Source: Monilinia fructicola (Eukaryota; Ascomycota; Leotiomycetes; Helotiales; Sclerotiniaceae). Taken from it: a stretch of 64,000 nt of DNA. The DNA lies in assembly GCA_008692225.1 (NCBI GenBank), contig VICG01000015.1, positions 761,001 to 825,000 of the forward strand, given 5' to 3'. Position 1 is the first letter of the stretch; every line of letters begins with the position of its first letter. Below, piece by piece: positions 34,501-46,298 of the stretch. A model generated the notes under the pieces. It worked only from the letters and a program-made list of their open reading frames with translations, was not told the DNA's origin and made no database searches. The translations under genes were made by a program, and so were the position numbers.

Positions 34501-36588
34501 ATGGAGACCATCATACAGGAAGACTCTCCGCTCGCCGTCTATCTCGAAGGTATGCATGATGAGGGAAGAACCTGTTTGCAGGTGCATGAGTGGAGACTTA
34601 CTGACGGGCTACTATAGGTGAAGGTGGAGAGGACACACAATGGGCATCAAGTCATGAGGGGATGCGGACTCTGATTTGTCGAGTCCTTCATTTGCTCCAC
34701 GGGGAAAACCTACTGTACCTCTGAAATTTCGACATAAACTTCCTCCACCTTTGCAGCTTGCGCCTGCGCGCAATACGACTGTCGCAGCGATACATAATAC
34801 CTGTTCCGTGAGTCGTCATCTGGATCTTATACGTACCTTATCGTCTCATAAACAACTACAGAGAGCCGTGAATTCGCGACTTGGCCGAGCCGATAATGCA
34901 AAGTTTCTGGAACGGTTTCGTTATGTTATCGTAGCCTCCCAACTCCTAAATACAGATTCTTTCCTTGGTCAAACAGGCCATGGCCAATCTCGAGATGCCA
35001 CCGGTCCTATCCTCGATGCCCCCCAACTCGGTCCCTTCACTCTCTCGGGTGCCGCAGCCACAGCAGCACTTGCATTTTCTTTCACATGGTTAATACATTG
35101 GACACGCGGGAATGGAACCTTTGTGTCGGGAAAAATCCGTTTGGCCATACTTTCTACAACGATCATACTATCTGGGGTTATATTATATACATACGTACGG
35201 AGACAATGGCTTCAATACCTTCGACAGCAGTCCATCGTGGAAGCTTCTCAATTCGTACACAAAGCACAAGAATTTGATGCTGTTGCGGCAGGAGCTCTAA
35301 CACTAGTTTCAAGAGGTGGAACTGGTATCTCGTGGATACAGGCTGTAGGAAATCCCTATCGTCCAAATCACGGGCAAAGTTAACACTCTTGATAGAAGCA
35401 CCCCCTTGCCACCCGTCAGTCGCCTTGAAGATCGAAGTCAAACACGAAGATGCACACGACTCAGGAAAATCCTTCGAACTTCCTTTGCCAATATCATCCC
35501 ACGGTATATACAAGCATGCAACTTATTGAAGCCCTTAGCGGAAAGAGATGGATCTGGATAAATACTATGACGTATACGACATAAGTGACTTGGATTATTC
35601 GGAAGCGATGCTAGGCTATACCGAAGGTGAATTTGATGACGAGGAGTCCGTCCGGGTTTTGAAGATATTCGCGGCAAGGTTCCACACGATTCGAAAGATT
35701 TTTCTTTGTTGTCTTCTTGCTTTCGATGCGCATGGTGGGGAAACCAGATTTCCATCGATGGGTCTTGCCGTTGATGAGTTACATACCCTTTGCTCCGTTA
35801 CGTCTGAGGCCGAGGATAAACTTCGTCGCATATTAGGCGAAGAAGAGAGAGTAAGTCGGAAGCCATTGGTCAACGCAGGGCAGATTTAACATGTTTTAGG
35901 TTTTCCAGTACCAACCACTCCAAAATTACCCCTTACCCCAGGCCGAGAGCGCGCGCGAGCTCAATTACGCAAATTAAATACACTTTCATCGGGGATTCGT
36001 GGTCTACAAGCGAAATTGCACGTTTTGCGTGAAGAATCGGATAAATCCTTGAACGATACAGAAGACGTCTCCGAACTCGGTTCAAGTTTGATGATGCAAT
36101 ACGATTCGATAGGTATTGATCTAAAAGCTTTAATGCAAGAGTGGGAAGATGGGAGAGCTGCTTTGGCAGTCAATATCGACAGAAATGAAAAACGAGTATC
36201 TTCCTTGGGTGGAATGGTATCGCCAGCATCATCACTAGGAGGTCTCACGGCGGTCGAAGAAGGGACGGCCGATGACGCATTAAGAGCCTTGAACGGTGAA
36301 GGCAGGTCTCGATCTAGCCTCGAAATGAGTGGTTCCGAAGTCGAAGAAGTGTTTGAAGCGATTGCGATACCCCGTCAACGGAGTAAGTTGACAAGGGAAG
36401 AGCGCATTGTGAAGATGAAAGAAGATCGTGTGAGGAGAGAGTCTATGAGAGACCGAGCGGATGCCAATACCAAAATGCTCCGAGAGCTCGAGTCGGTCAT
36501 CAATTTACGGCCAAGGCCTAGAACCACTCCAGCGGGAGAGAATCACGTCGATATGATAATATGCTTAACGTTTTCCTTACAAGTTTAA
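34501..36588 (+). CDS. vezatin-type (myosin-binding) membrane protein, several frame breaks
   Basis: Resembles the fungal vezatin/peroxisome-inheritance family with a myosin-binding region, which links organelles to myosin. Exon 1 is 34501-34549 (METIIQEDSPLAVYLE), then introns at 34550-34617, 35345-35395 and about 35851-35899. Two membrane helices lie near LSGAAATAALAFSFTWLI and LAILSTTIILSGVILYTYV. Then come LRTSFANIIPRYIQACN, LDKYYDVYDISDLDYSEAML, RVLKIFAARFHTIRKIFLCC, LRRILGEE and a long coiled-coil-like part (LQAKLHVLREESDKSLNDTE, RQRSKLTREERIVKMKEDR). Frame changes occur at the G-run about 34657-34660 (one G short), at TTT 35307-35309 (one T extra), AAA 35542-35544 (one A extra), the AG repeat before 35851 (two extra) and near 36530, where the alternative frame ends at 36556. 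The annotated end is the stop of the open frame. Confidence 0.75.
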
Positions 36589-37468
36589 ATAGAAATCCTT
36601 GGGTTTGGTTGGATGTCAAGGGAGTTCTGAAAGGCAGACTACCCAAAACGCTTAAAACAGCTTTCATTTGTTTACTTAAATTATATGGGAGCCATTGCTC
36701 GGGCGCATAAGGGAGTGGAGAGGCGTAAATCTAAGGATTATCATGTAGTATCTATTGACTTGCAAAATGTAGAATTTGTAAAATGAACTTGATCCATTGC
36801 ATCTGCGCCCCCTCTCCCCTCTCTCCCGAAATGACAAAGCACAAGATATTTTAGTCTTATTTTCGTTCAAATCCGGCGGCAGTGTAAGGCATGGCTTGTA
36901 GATCGGATCGCCAACTCACATGAAGATATGCATGAAGATATGCATGAAACTCTCATGTTGGTCTACGGTACGACGACGCATATGTTATAAATAGAAGTGA
37001 ACGGATTTCTACTCTTCCCCTCAATCCTTTGGAGGTGAGGGATCAAATCAAAAAGAGGTAGCTTTTGCCAAGTTAAGTTTCCGTGCGCGGAGTAATATTC
37101 ATTCTTGCTTGCCTAGCATTGCTTGAATACCCGTGGACAAGGAATATGGTGCGAATACGAATTGGTATATGGATTGATATGTTGGTATATTAATTATATT
37201 GGATTTAACTTTGGAAACTTGCTAGGTACTTTAGATATCTACCGGTACCCCAAAGTAATTAATATGTTGCCTGGCACGTGTCTAGTTGATGAAAGATGCG
37301 CGATCACGTGAAACCGCGCTTTTTGACATCTGCTCTTTCCATGTGACGGTATACGATCATTAAAATTTCCATTCAATAATACCTAACAACAATTCATGCG
37401 ACACGAATCACGAAATTTATGAATAATAATGCAACAAACCTTCAGCCTCTGATAGGATTAAAATCGTG
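36589..37468. other. intergenic between two plus-strand genes
   Basis: 3' flank of the vezatin-type gene and promoter of APC2. A short direct repeat of ATGAAGATATGC occurs near 36920-36945. No gene recognised. Confidence 0.5.
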
Positions 37469-40241
37469 ATGACTACTCTTGCTGCGAAAAGGAAACGCGT
37501 TTTTGATTCGGTATTCAAAAAGCCGGAGATTTCAGAGCCTACCCCAGTCGCAACACCAAACCGGTAGCTTCACAACGGCCACTCAACCTCTGGGGGAACC
37601 CATAGCTCCAATCATGCATCAAAGGGGCCTTCTTCTTCAAATACGAGAAGCTCGCGACAGCTTGGAAGTCACAATCGGGACCAATCCGTAGATCAAATTC
37701 GTGATCAAATCCAGTGGGATAGATCTTGGCATACCGTTACTTATCGTCTACAACTTCCAGATATACCATCAGATGGAAGTTCTCTTGAGAATCTCAAATC
37801 TCCATCACCAGCACCAGATCCGTCGTTTGATGATGCTTTTGAACGATGTCCTGGATCCTGGTAGGCGCCTACCGTTTGCTTCGCATACAGAAGATCTTCT
37901 TGTATGGCATACCCAACAAGTTCGTAGACATCTTCTTCATCAAATAATACCGGTGTTATGCCAGTGTACTGATGAAGAGGGAGCCGAATCGTTGGTATTT
38001 GGCAGTGTGAGAATATTGGACTTTGCTCATCGTATGTATTTGCATGGACTCTCCATCATTCTAAAACAACTTGAGCTTTCGACTCCGGGCATTGGACGAG
38101 CAATATTGGAGAAATTTCAACGAGATCTTCATGCTATTATTAGCAATTCTGTCACGGATCGGTTCGTTGCCGCGCATCAAGGACGGTTCTCGAGAATTAT
38201 GTCTCTTCTATCCTTGGATTAAAGGGCGGAGAGAAATCTGGCATTGCGCCTATCGATTCGAAGACAGATAAAATTTGCAACGAGATGCTCAACCTTGTCG
38301 AGTCGTTGCATAAAGTCGGTCTCGCAGGAGAGAAATTTCAGGTGATCTTTGCCGAAATTATGAACCAGTCGATGACCGAATATGTCAATCGAGGTTGTAA
38401 AGGACTGTGGTCGTCCACCGAAATAAGTGTGACTCCTGCAGATGGTGATAGAAAGAAACTCTGTACTTCCACGAACGGCGCATCACGTATCGCCCTCAAA
38501 TTGCGTGACAGAACTTTGTGGGTGGGTTGAAGATCGATACTCTAAACTCGTCGTCTTGCGGTTTTTAAAGTTATCAATAACGTTGACGTTGCTTGGAGTG
38601 ACATGGAAAAATGGAAGGAAATGAGCATTGGTCGTCTTGCAGCACTCAGGACCGATGAGCTATTCGACATTGTTGTAAATTGGCCACGTAGTAATGGAGC
38701 ACTACACGACCTTCGAACAACCATCACTACCCCTCAAAGACGTTTGCATTTGACCGAGGCTTTTGCAGCTACTTTAAAGGAGAGATTGCTGCACCCTGGC
38801 GCTTCCACATTGTTGATTTTACAAACATATATTTCAATGATCTGGTCCTTTCATTCGCTTGATCACTCGAAAGTCCTTCTAGATCGTGTAGCATATCCAT
38901 TACAACTATATCTATGTTCACGGGAGGATACGGTCAAGATTATTATTACCGGTCTACTTTCAGACACCGAAGATGCACACGGAAACCCCATAGGATCTGG
39001 TGGGGATAAGCTCATCGAATTGGCCCAATTGTTAAATGATGGTTCAGAACAATCGGGACAAAAAATTGACGATGAAGAATTAGACTGGCATGATATGGAA
39101 TGGGTACCTGATCCCGTAGATGCAGGACCGGGATATAAGAGATCGAAGAATGCTGATATCATTGGAACTTTGATTGGCGTTCTCGGATCACAAGAAGTTT
39201 TTATCAAAGAATTTCAAAACATCATCGGCGAAAATCTTTTGAAGAATGATGGGGCTTTTGAGAAAGAGGTATGTGTCCATCATACTTCCCCGTTGTCACT
39301 AATCACTCTAACAACTCCCAGATCAAAGTCCTTGAACTTCTTAAATCCCGCTTTGGAGAAGCACCACTCCAAAGCTGTGAGGTAATGTTGAAAGACATCC
39401 TTGATTCTGTTCGCCTTGACCAGGCTATCCACAAAACGCAAGACCGAAATGCCGCGGAGAAGAAAGCTGTACCCCCATCCCCGACCCAGCCCCACTCTTC
39501 ACACCAAAATCCTCTCCCCGTCTCTTCTGGCCCTCTCTCCAAGAATCAACATTCACCCTGCCTCCCCAAATCACCGATCTCCAATCTCAATACTCGACTG
39601 CCTTCTCTTCGCTCAAGCCCGCCAGAAAACTTACTTGGCTCCCTGCTCTCGGCCATACAACTGTCGAGCTCGAGTTGGCAGATCGTACTGTAGTGGAAGA
39701 ATGTACGACCTGGCAAGCAGCCGTCATTTCTTGCTTCCACAGCGAAACCAGCGATATTTCCGCAGACGAGAGCAGCACCGTACAAAAAAGTATCGAAGAA
39801 TTAACCTCGGAACTCCAAATGGACTCCACCCTCATTCTCTCCGCCGCGCTCAAGTTTTGGGTCTCTAAACTCGTCCTTCACGAATCTCCCCCCAAATCTC
39901 AAAAATTCTCCGTCCGAGAAACGCTCAATGCATCGGATCGTGCGCGTTCTGATGCTCTGGCTTCGGCGCCTGCTAATCCGGATGATGATGAGGAGGGAGA
40001 GGGAGGAACGGAAGACAAGGGCATCACGGGGGAACATGCAAAGGTTTATTGGCAATTTGTACAGAGTATGTTGACGAATAGCTCCAGTCAGATGGCGGCC
40101 CCTCAAATCGCTATGATGTTGAAGATGTTGATCGCCGAGGGCTTTCCCTACAGTAACGAGGAGTTGCTAGAGTGGCTAGGGGGCAAGGTTGAAGATGGCG
40201 CGTTGGAGTGTGTGGGTGGTAGGTATCGGTTGAAACGGTGA
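37469..40241 (+). CDS. APC2: anaphase-promoting complex subunit 2 (cullin-like), many frame breaks
   Basis: Cullin subunit of the APC/C ubiquitin ligase that drives mitotic exit. Start MTTLAAKRKRVFDSVFKKPE. The one clear intron is 39269-39321 (53 nt). Conserved parts: FASHTEDLLVWHTQQVRRH, LQLYLCSREDTVKIIITGLL, then DDEELDWHDMEWVPDP, GVLGSQEVFIKEFQNIIGEN, LELLKSRFGEAPLQSCEVML (the cullin core), LADRTVVEECTTWQAAVISC, and the C-terminal winged helix IAMMLKMLIAEGFPYSNEEL..YRLKR. An in-frame TAG sits at 37565-37567 in the disordered N-terminus. The sensible frame changes near 37850, 38195, 38222, 38490, 38555 and 39480, each time resuming directly in another frame. The identity is secure from the core and C-terminus; the intact protein would be about 900 residues. 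Confidence 0.85.
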
Positions 40242-41202
40242 TAAGAGGCCCGGCGTGATGCTTACCATCGGCGGCCGGGCCCCTCTCTTCGAACTCTTCT
40301 TGTCACGGCCCAGTCTACCGGTCTAGCGCTTCGTCCTTGCGTGCATTGGCAGGAGACGCCTAGGCTGGTTCAGTGTAGTCTACATGCGCGGGCACGTTAT
40401 CTGATAGCGACTAGAGACTCCAGTATATACACTAATATCAAATGATTACGTCAAGCCGCGCCCCCTCTGTCCCTGAATCTGATCTATCCCCTTCTTGGTT
40501 TTATGCATTGGACTGTGGATTTTTTTGCATGACAATTTGGCGTTTTTCCTTACATCAAATGCTTGGTTGGGTATTTTGTTGCGAGAGGGAAATTCACGGG
40601 TTTTGATAAGTTTACGCACTTAGATAGCAGCCAGAGCTCCGACCACTACATCATCCACCGGGCAATGGATTCACGACATGGCAGGATCTAAGCCAGAGAG
40701 CGCGCGTTGAGCAGACCTCAGGCGAAGCCATGCCTGCTCGCATCCTCATTTTTGTTTCTGGCATGAATGTCGGAGCATCTCGATTTTGATGGGGGTGCAT
40801 CACCATGCAAGCTTGATCAGCCGATGTGAAATCCCGGCCCGCTCTGCACCGCGTCAAATCCTGCCTCTGTTTCTTATCCTGTAGCGATCTCCTGTTTGAA
40901 TAAGGGGGATGGATGATGGAGTGGGGATGTGTTGGCTGCGAATAGTGTTGGGGGGTGAACGGAGGGTGTATATGTCGGTAAGCAGGCTAGTGTTTTGGGC
41001 TATTTGTTGGTGGGGGTTCTCAACAGGGGACACGAGAAGTCAGAATGAGGTGCGGCGGTAATGTTATTTTACAAGGTGTTCCCCGCGCTTCAGGACGTGC
41101 GATCAGAATACGTTGATGATTGTAAGCTACACATAGGATCCAGTATAGGATAGAATAGCAGGTCATCGGCTATAGCTACTCGACTGATAGTCACGTGGCC
41201 AA
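40242..41202. other. intergenic, nothing recognised
   Basis: No conserved frame, RNA gene or element identified. Confidence 0.45.
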
Positions 41203-41254
41203 GATACAGATACAGATACAGATACAGATACAGATACAGATACAGATACAGATA
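41203..41254. repeat. (GATACA)n hexanucleotide microsatellite
   Basis: About eight perfect GATACA units. Open frames of Ile-Gln, Ser-Val or Leu-Tyr repeats crossing it are artefacts of the repeat. Confidence 0.95.
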
Positions 41255-41986
41255 CCCCTGCATGCATGTGATTCTCTCGCGGTACAAGGAAAGCGCACAC
41301 GCGGGAGATGTTGTGTGAGAGGACTTCTCTGTTGGCATTCATCCTCCTGGCCCGAAACCATACGCCGATCGTCCGATGCGCCCCTTTCTCCCTCGCGCAA
41401 GCTCGAACGCGTTCCCTGCTCAATGCGCAAGATGATAGGTAACCTGAAAGAAATACTTACTTTCCCGAGAAGCTAAAGGGTGGTTTGCTTTCAATTCGAC
41501 GGGCTTCGTTTATTTTTGGGGATGCTCGCGTGCGGGATGATGTGGTCGTGATCAAATCGCAAGGTGCATCCACATCGGCCGCGATCCATGAATGGCCCGT
41601 CTCCGGGACCGGATCCCCCTTGATTTGATTTTTCTGACCCGGAGGTGGGTGTCTCTTCCAACGCGCCGGGGCGTTTGGAACAGACGTTCATTGAAGCGTC
41701 CTCACGGCCCGCATTAGGGAGCACGGTGCCATCTGTCGAATTCCTGTGCCCTCCTCGGTGGAGCGGGGATGCGGCAATGTCTGGTTAGTAGGATGTCATG
41801 CGCCAAGTAGCGATGATCGGGGATGGGGGCCACTTGCAGGAGACGGCCTTCGCAAATTTCTTCTTGCTTGTCTTTGAAGCGAACGCCCGATTCGTGGTTT
41901 TCAACCGTGGCCCCCGTTGATACCACGAAAGGCACTGCGAGATAGCATTCGCCAACAGCAGCGCTTGTATTGGAGCATAGTCACAA
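41255..41986. other. intergenic, nothing recognised
   Basis: Relatively GC-rich. Minus-strand frames here have no ankyrin or other pattern, so I end the ankyrin relic to the right of this stretch. Confidence 0.4.
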
Positions 41987-44900
41987 TCACCGGCCTTGAT
42001 ATCTATATCTGCTCTGTGTTCTGTCTGATAGTGCTTGGATGATGGAGGTGGCTTTGCCACGCATTGCTGCTTGCAAAGCTGTGTTGAGTCTGCTGTTTGC
42101 TTGCTCGTTTACCTTTACAGTTTTGGCGGGGAGGCTTCGGACGGTGGATTCACTGCCAATATAGGAGGCCATTTCCAAGCGATGGCCCAGTAATCCATTG
42201 GTTCTGACGCATGCTCGATCCACATTGGCTCTATCTTCCCTGTCTTCTCGCAGAGAATAAATCAATGCTGCTGACGCGTTTTTATTTTTGATGTGAAGGC
42301 TGGCTCTATTCCTCCGCAAAACTTCTACACACTTCATGCGCCCTTTGGGGCTTACAAGCAGAAGGGCTGTATTACCTTTTTGCGTCGCTTGACTCAATAT
42401 TGGAAGCTGTTTCTGACTGTGGGAGCAAATCTATCATATCTAGGCTGTCACATGGCACTGCAGTACTCAGAGCATCACGCCATGACCGCTCAAGATTACC
42501 CGTTCTGTCGAGGTCGCTTTTCCTTTGATCGGCGGCTCCATTATCTCTGTTGCTGTATCTGAAGAGATATCCATATCCTCCGGTGACAACCAAAGTATCG
42601 GCGTCATGCCGTGTATATCGGCGATATTCGGATCGGCGCAATTTCCCAAGAGAAACTTTACTACATCATGATATCCACACATCGCTGCTCCTGATTACGC
42701 TACTCTCCTATCCTTCTCAATAGTGTTCACTGGGATATCCTTTTCAAAGAGCCACTTGGGTGTATCGATTCCCCCACTGAGTTAGGCTGAAGCAAGATAC
42801 ATTGCGCTTCTGCCATCCTCCGTGCATGCATGCAAACAAGTCACAACATCTGTCGCTCTCGCACCTTCGGCGCAAGCTTGGTGCAGGGCCGTCCTGGGCA
42901 TTCGATCTTTGGCAGTGATACGTGCACCCCTTGCGAGAACAGTCTCAACCATCTCGGCATGAGCAAGACTTGCACTTCGGATAAGGGCGCTCTTTTCGAT
43001 AGGATCAAGACGTTCGTTGCATTCCGGATCAGCTCCGTGATCTCGCAGCATATTTACCGGCTCATTTCAGGCACATGGTGTGGCAATATGCAGAAAACAT
43101 CTTGCATCGTGATGTGCATCGTGAGAACAGCGTCTGACGATCTCATTTGTCATTTTCTAAAGCAATAAGCTAGAAATGTTTATATCTCCGGTCGTCTCAC
43201 TGCCTTATCCTGTTGCCTTGGAACTGCATGATGCAATAGTCTTCTGAGATACGAATCTCTCGCATCGATATCAAAGCCTTTCTCTGGCAATGCTGAGAGT
43301 ATCTCTGTTCCACCAGACATTGCTGCCTTGCGTATTGGGTTTTGGGCTTAGTAGAAGTTGTGTCTGCTCCCCTGCCCAAACGTAGCTGCAGCATGCTTTT
43401 GTATCCCTTTTCTGCCGCGAGACTTGAAGCAGATTGGGATTTCACATCACTGACATTGTTTTTAGCGACAATTTTCAATGCAATTCCCGCCATGTTTTGT
43501 TCTCTATGAAGAGTGGCATGGGGGAGTGCCGTCCTCTTATTTTCTCGTCCATCCTGGATATGAACGTCTGGCTTTTTGCAAAATAATGCTGCAAGTACGT
43601 TCTCATCACCGGTGACAGCAGCATGGTGGAGAGCAGTTAGACTTTCTTCATCTTGAATATTAATATCGGCGTCTTTTTCGGGGACTAGGTGGACCAAAGA
43701 AAGAGCAGCCCGTTTCACTGCGAGAATAAGGAGGGTTAACTCTGCAGTGTCTTCCTCTCGGATGTTTGGGCTGACTTCTTCTTTTGGTAGAAGCTCTGCA
43801 GTAGTCGTTAAATCCATAGACAGACCTTGAATTAAGCGCGGAGCCTGAACTGCTGCCTGCAGTGATATCTGCATCGCTTTTAACAAAGGCTGTGCAGTTT
43901 CATCGTGTTCTTCCACCGCAGCTAGCATCAATGGAGTGTCTTCATTTTCATCTGAAAGCCGAACTTGCGCGTAGGAACCTTTTGCACAGTAATGAGCTAG
44001 GAGCCAGGGTACAATCTTTGTATATCCATTAAGACACGCTTGGTGTAAATGGGGTGATTTACCAACACGAAAGTAATCGTCAAAAAATGTAGTTGGGGAA
44101 TACAGTAGTTGGATACTTTCCAGATGTCTGTTGCATGCTGCCAATGACTGAAGTGTCATGCAATGTGCATGAATCGGTCTTTCTTTGTACGAGGATCTCA
44201 ATTAGGGTTTTGTGATCACCTGCAGCAACTACATGTAAGAGGTGGATCCAAAATCTTCCGCTGTAGAGTCAACTTCAGTTTCAGCTCCAGCTTGAAGAAG
44301 TTGATTCACCAAGTCAGTATGATTATCTTCGGCGGCGCCGTACAGAAGGCTTGTTGGCAAGCTAACATTTTGACACATCATTATATTTTTTTGCAAGAAT
44401 CGCTACAACGGGCTGCTCGCCGTGTGTTGCTGCTCCAACTAAAGCTTCCTCAATAACTGCAGTCCCTGATTCATCGTCGAGCAATTGCGCAACGATTGTG
44501 GGGCGTTCACTTTGAGCTGCTAACTGCAATGACCGAACTTGATCGTGCAATGTGATTTTGATTTCTGCCAATGACATCTCGATGATATCTGGAAAGCCAA
44601 GGTGGATAGCGAAATGGATCGGGAAATCTGAACATGAATCCTGTCGCGTTTCAGGTTCGTCTTTGTGATGGTGCAGTTCGACGGTCACATAGTCTTTTAG
44701 TTGCACAAGAATTAAAGGAGGTATTCGACTTGAACGCGATCAGATACTGCCTCCTGTAATGGTATAGCCACTAAGCAACTGCATATTCGAGAAAGAAGTA
44801 TGGTCCATGCTGATCTTGCTTTCTGATACTGTACAGGGCGTCTTTGTTTCAAAATTTGGGTGAATATCTGGAAAGGAAGCACATACAGCCCCGAGCAATT

Positions 44901-45416
44901 TTGACGTGCCCTCCAATAGCCCGAAAGAAGTCTGGCAAGGTCTGCCGGTAGTTTTGAAGAGAAATTTTGACAGAACTCGCCAGTCGTATTTGGATGTTTC
45001 GAGTTTTTCATACAGCCAAAAGCTTTCTCGAGGTCATGAGTCATGTCTCGAGGAATTTGACTTTCCAAAGACTCTAAGTCGGGTAGCATACTATCATCGG
45101 GCGTTGTAACTATTGCGACTGCCATCCCCTTTCGCTTCACTGGCCACATAGCGTCGATTATTCACCCCAGTGCTTTCCATCTACACGTAGGGAGATTGCC
45201 GAGAACTAAATCGACAATTCCTTCCACGCACGTAGGGACAGGTGCAACCTCCTTGACAACGGATGGTTTCGTAGACTGGAAGTTTGCAACGTCGAGGCGT
45301 TCGAGAACCAGAGATACAAATAAAGAATTATTATTACCTTGATCAAGTTTGAATATAACCTTGTCCTTGAATTCAATCAAGAGGGGGCATTTCTCCAACA
45401 ATCTGGAAACTTCCAT
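41987..45416 (-). pseudogene. NACHT-ankyrin (NLR-like) gene relic
   Basis: Reading from 45416 down: FKDKVIFKLDQGNNNSLFVS, then LVLERLDVANFQST and EGIVDLVLGNLP match the segment that follows the NACHT ATPase in fungal NLR-like proteins. ARSAWTILLSRICSCLVAIP (45149-44712) matches the winged-helix-like part that comes next. Further on, ankyrin-type units appear: SLAHAEMVETVLARGARITA KDR.. in 43051-42782, SLTALHHAAVTGDENVLAAL and TPLMLAAVEE in 44201-43197, and LHIKNKNASAALIY in 42397-41987. The units sit in at least six open pieces in different frames with stops between, many repeats are eroded, and the NACHT core with its P-loop is missing upstream. I read this as a decayed, 5'-truncated allorecognition or immune-type gene. 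Assembly indels may add to the damage. Confidence 0.65.
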
Positions 45417-45690
45417 TTATCGGATGATATCCAAATTAGCTTGCATTATTTTTTCATCGTAGAGTATGACACTTGGAGTTTTAGCTCAGTGTGTGAAAAT
45501 GACGTTGGAGCTGTCAATTATATCTGAAAATGCAAGAAGATAATATAAAAATTGAAGAGCATCGTCTCAATTGTCGATGGTATTTATAGCATACTTCACA
45601 AATCAGCCGTCTGGGTAAAAAATCAAAGAACATCCTAACAGGCTCATAATCTATCTCCAGCCCAGCCTTGCTTGTCCTTAATAAAGATGC
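45417..45690. other. flank of the NLR-like relic
   Basis: No P-loop or other NACHT core motif is visible in any frame here, which supports truncation of the relic at its 5' end. Confidence 0.35.
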
Positions 45691-45948
45691 ACGTCACCCT
45701 ACCGTTTACAAACCATGACAATTCTTCAAAAGCATCAACGGAAACATATACCAGGCTTGAACCCCGGCCACTACCATCATCAACAAAGTAAAAGGAAAGA
45801 TTCCACCCGACGACCAACCCATTCAACACCCAAGTCCTCAAGAACGTGCCCATCTGGGCGAAAATGGTGGATGAGAACGCCCTGGGCTTGGACGTGAAGA
45901 AAAGTGATACAGACTCTAGTGATCATGAAAGCAGTTCTAGACAATAGT
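45691..45948 (+). CDS. small possible ORF with an internal in-frame TAA
   Basis: From ATG 45691 the frame reads MHVTLPFTNHDNSSKASTET.. to a TAA at about 45790, and the same frame stays open beyond it: KERFHPTTNPFNTQVLKNVP, then IWAKMVDENALGLDVKKS and a Ser/Asp-rich end at TAG 45946-45948. The part after the stop looks more protein-like than chance. A C-to-T change in a CAA codon would explain the stop. I do not recognise the family; about 85 residues in all. Confidence 0.3.
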
Positions 45949-46298
45949 GTTCAAGGTGAGAAGACACGATGATGTTCTAACTTTTGCCGATATAGTGATG
46001 GAAAGGGAGTGGAATTACCAGCACTCGCTGGCGGGGGGAAGGTTTTCTTTGATGCGAAGATATGAATGTGGGTCTTGACTTGATTGGTATTTTGTGCTGA
46101 ATGTGCTTTTTTGAGATCAATTCTTGAGCGTAGATTGTGTGAAAGTTTATGGCTTTGGATTGATATCATGTACTCGAACCTGGTAATATTTACAACCTAT
46201 ATCTATTTGCCTTGAATCTACCTTCCATATTTTACAGGGTATCCATCCATCCACTGATCTCTCTATCACATAATCCCCTCCCTTCATTTGACATCAAA

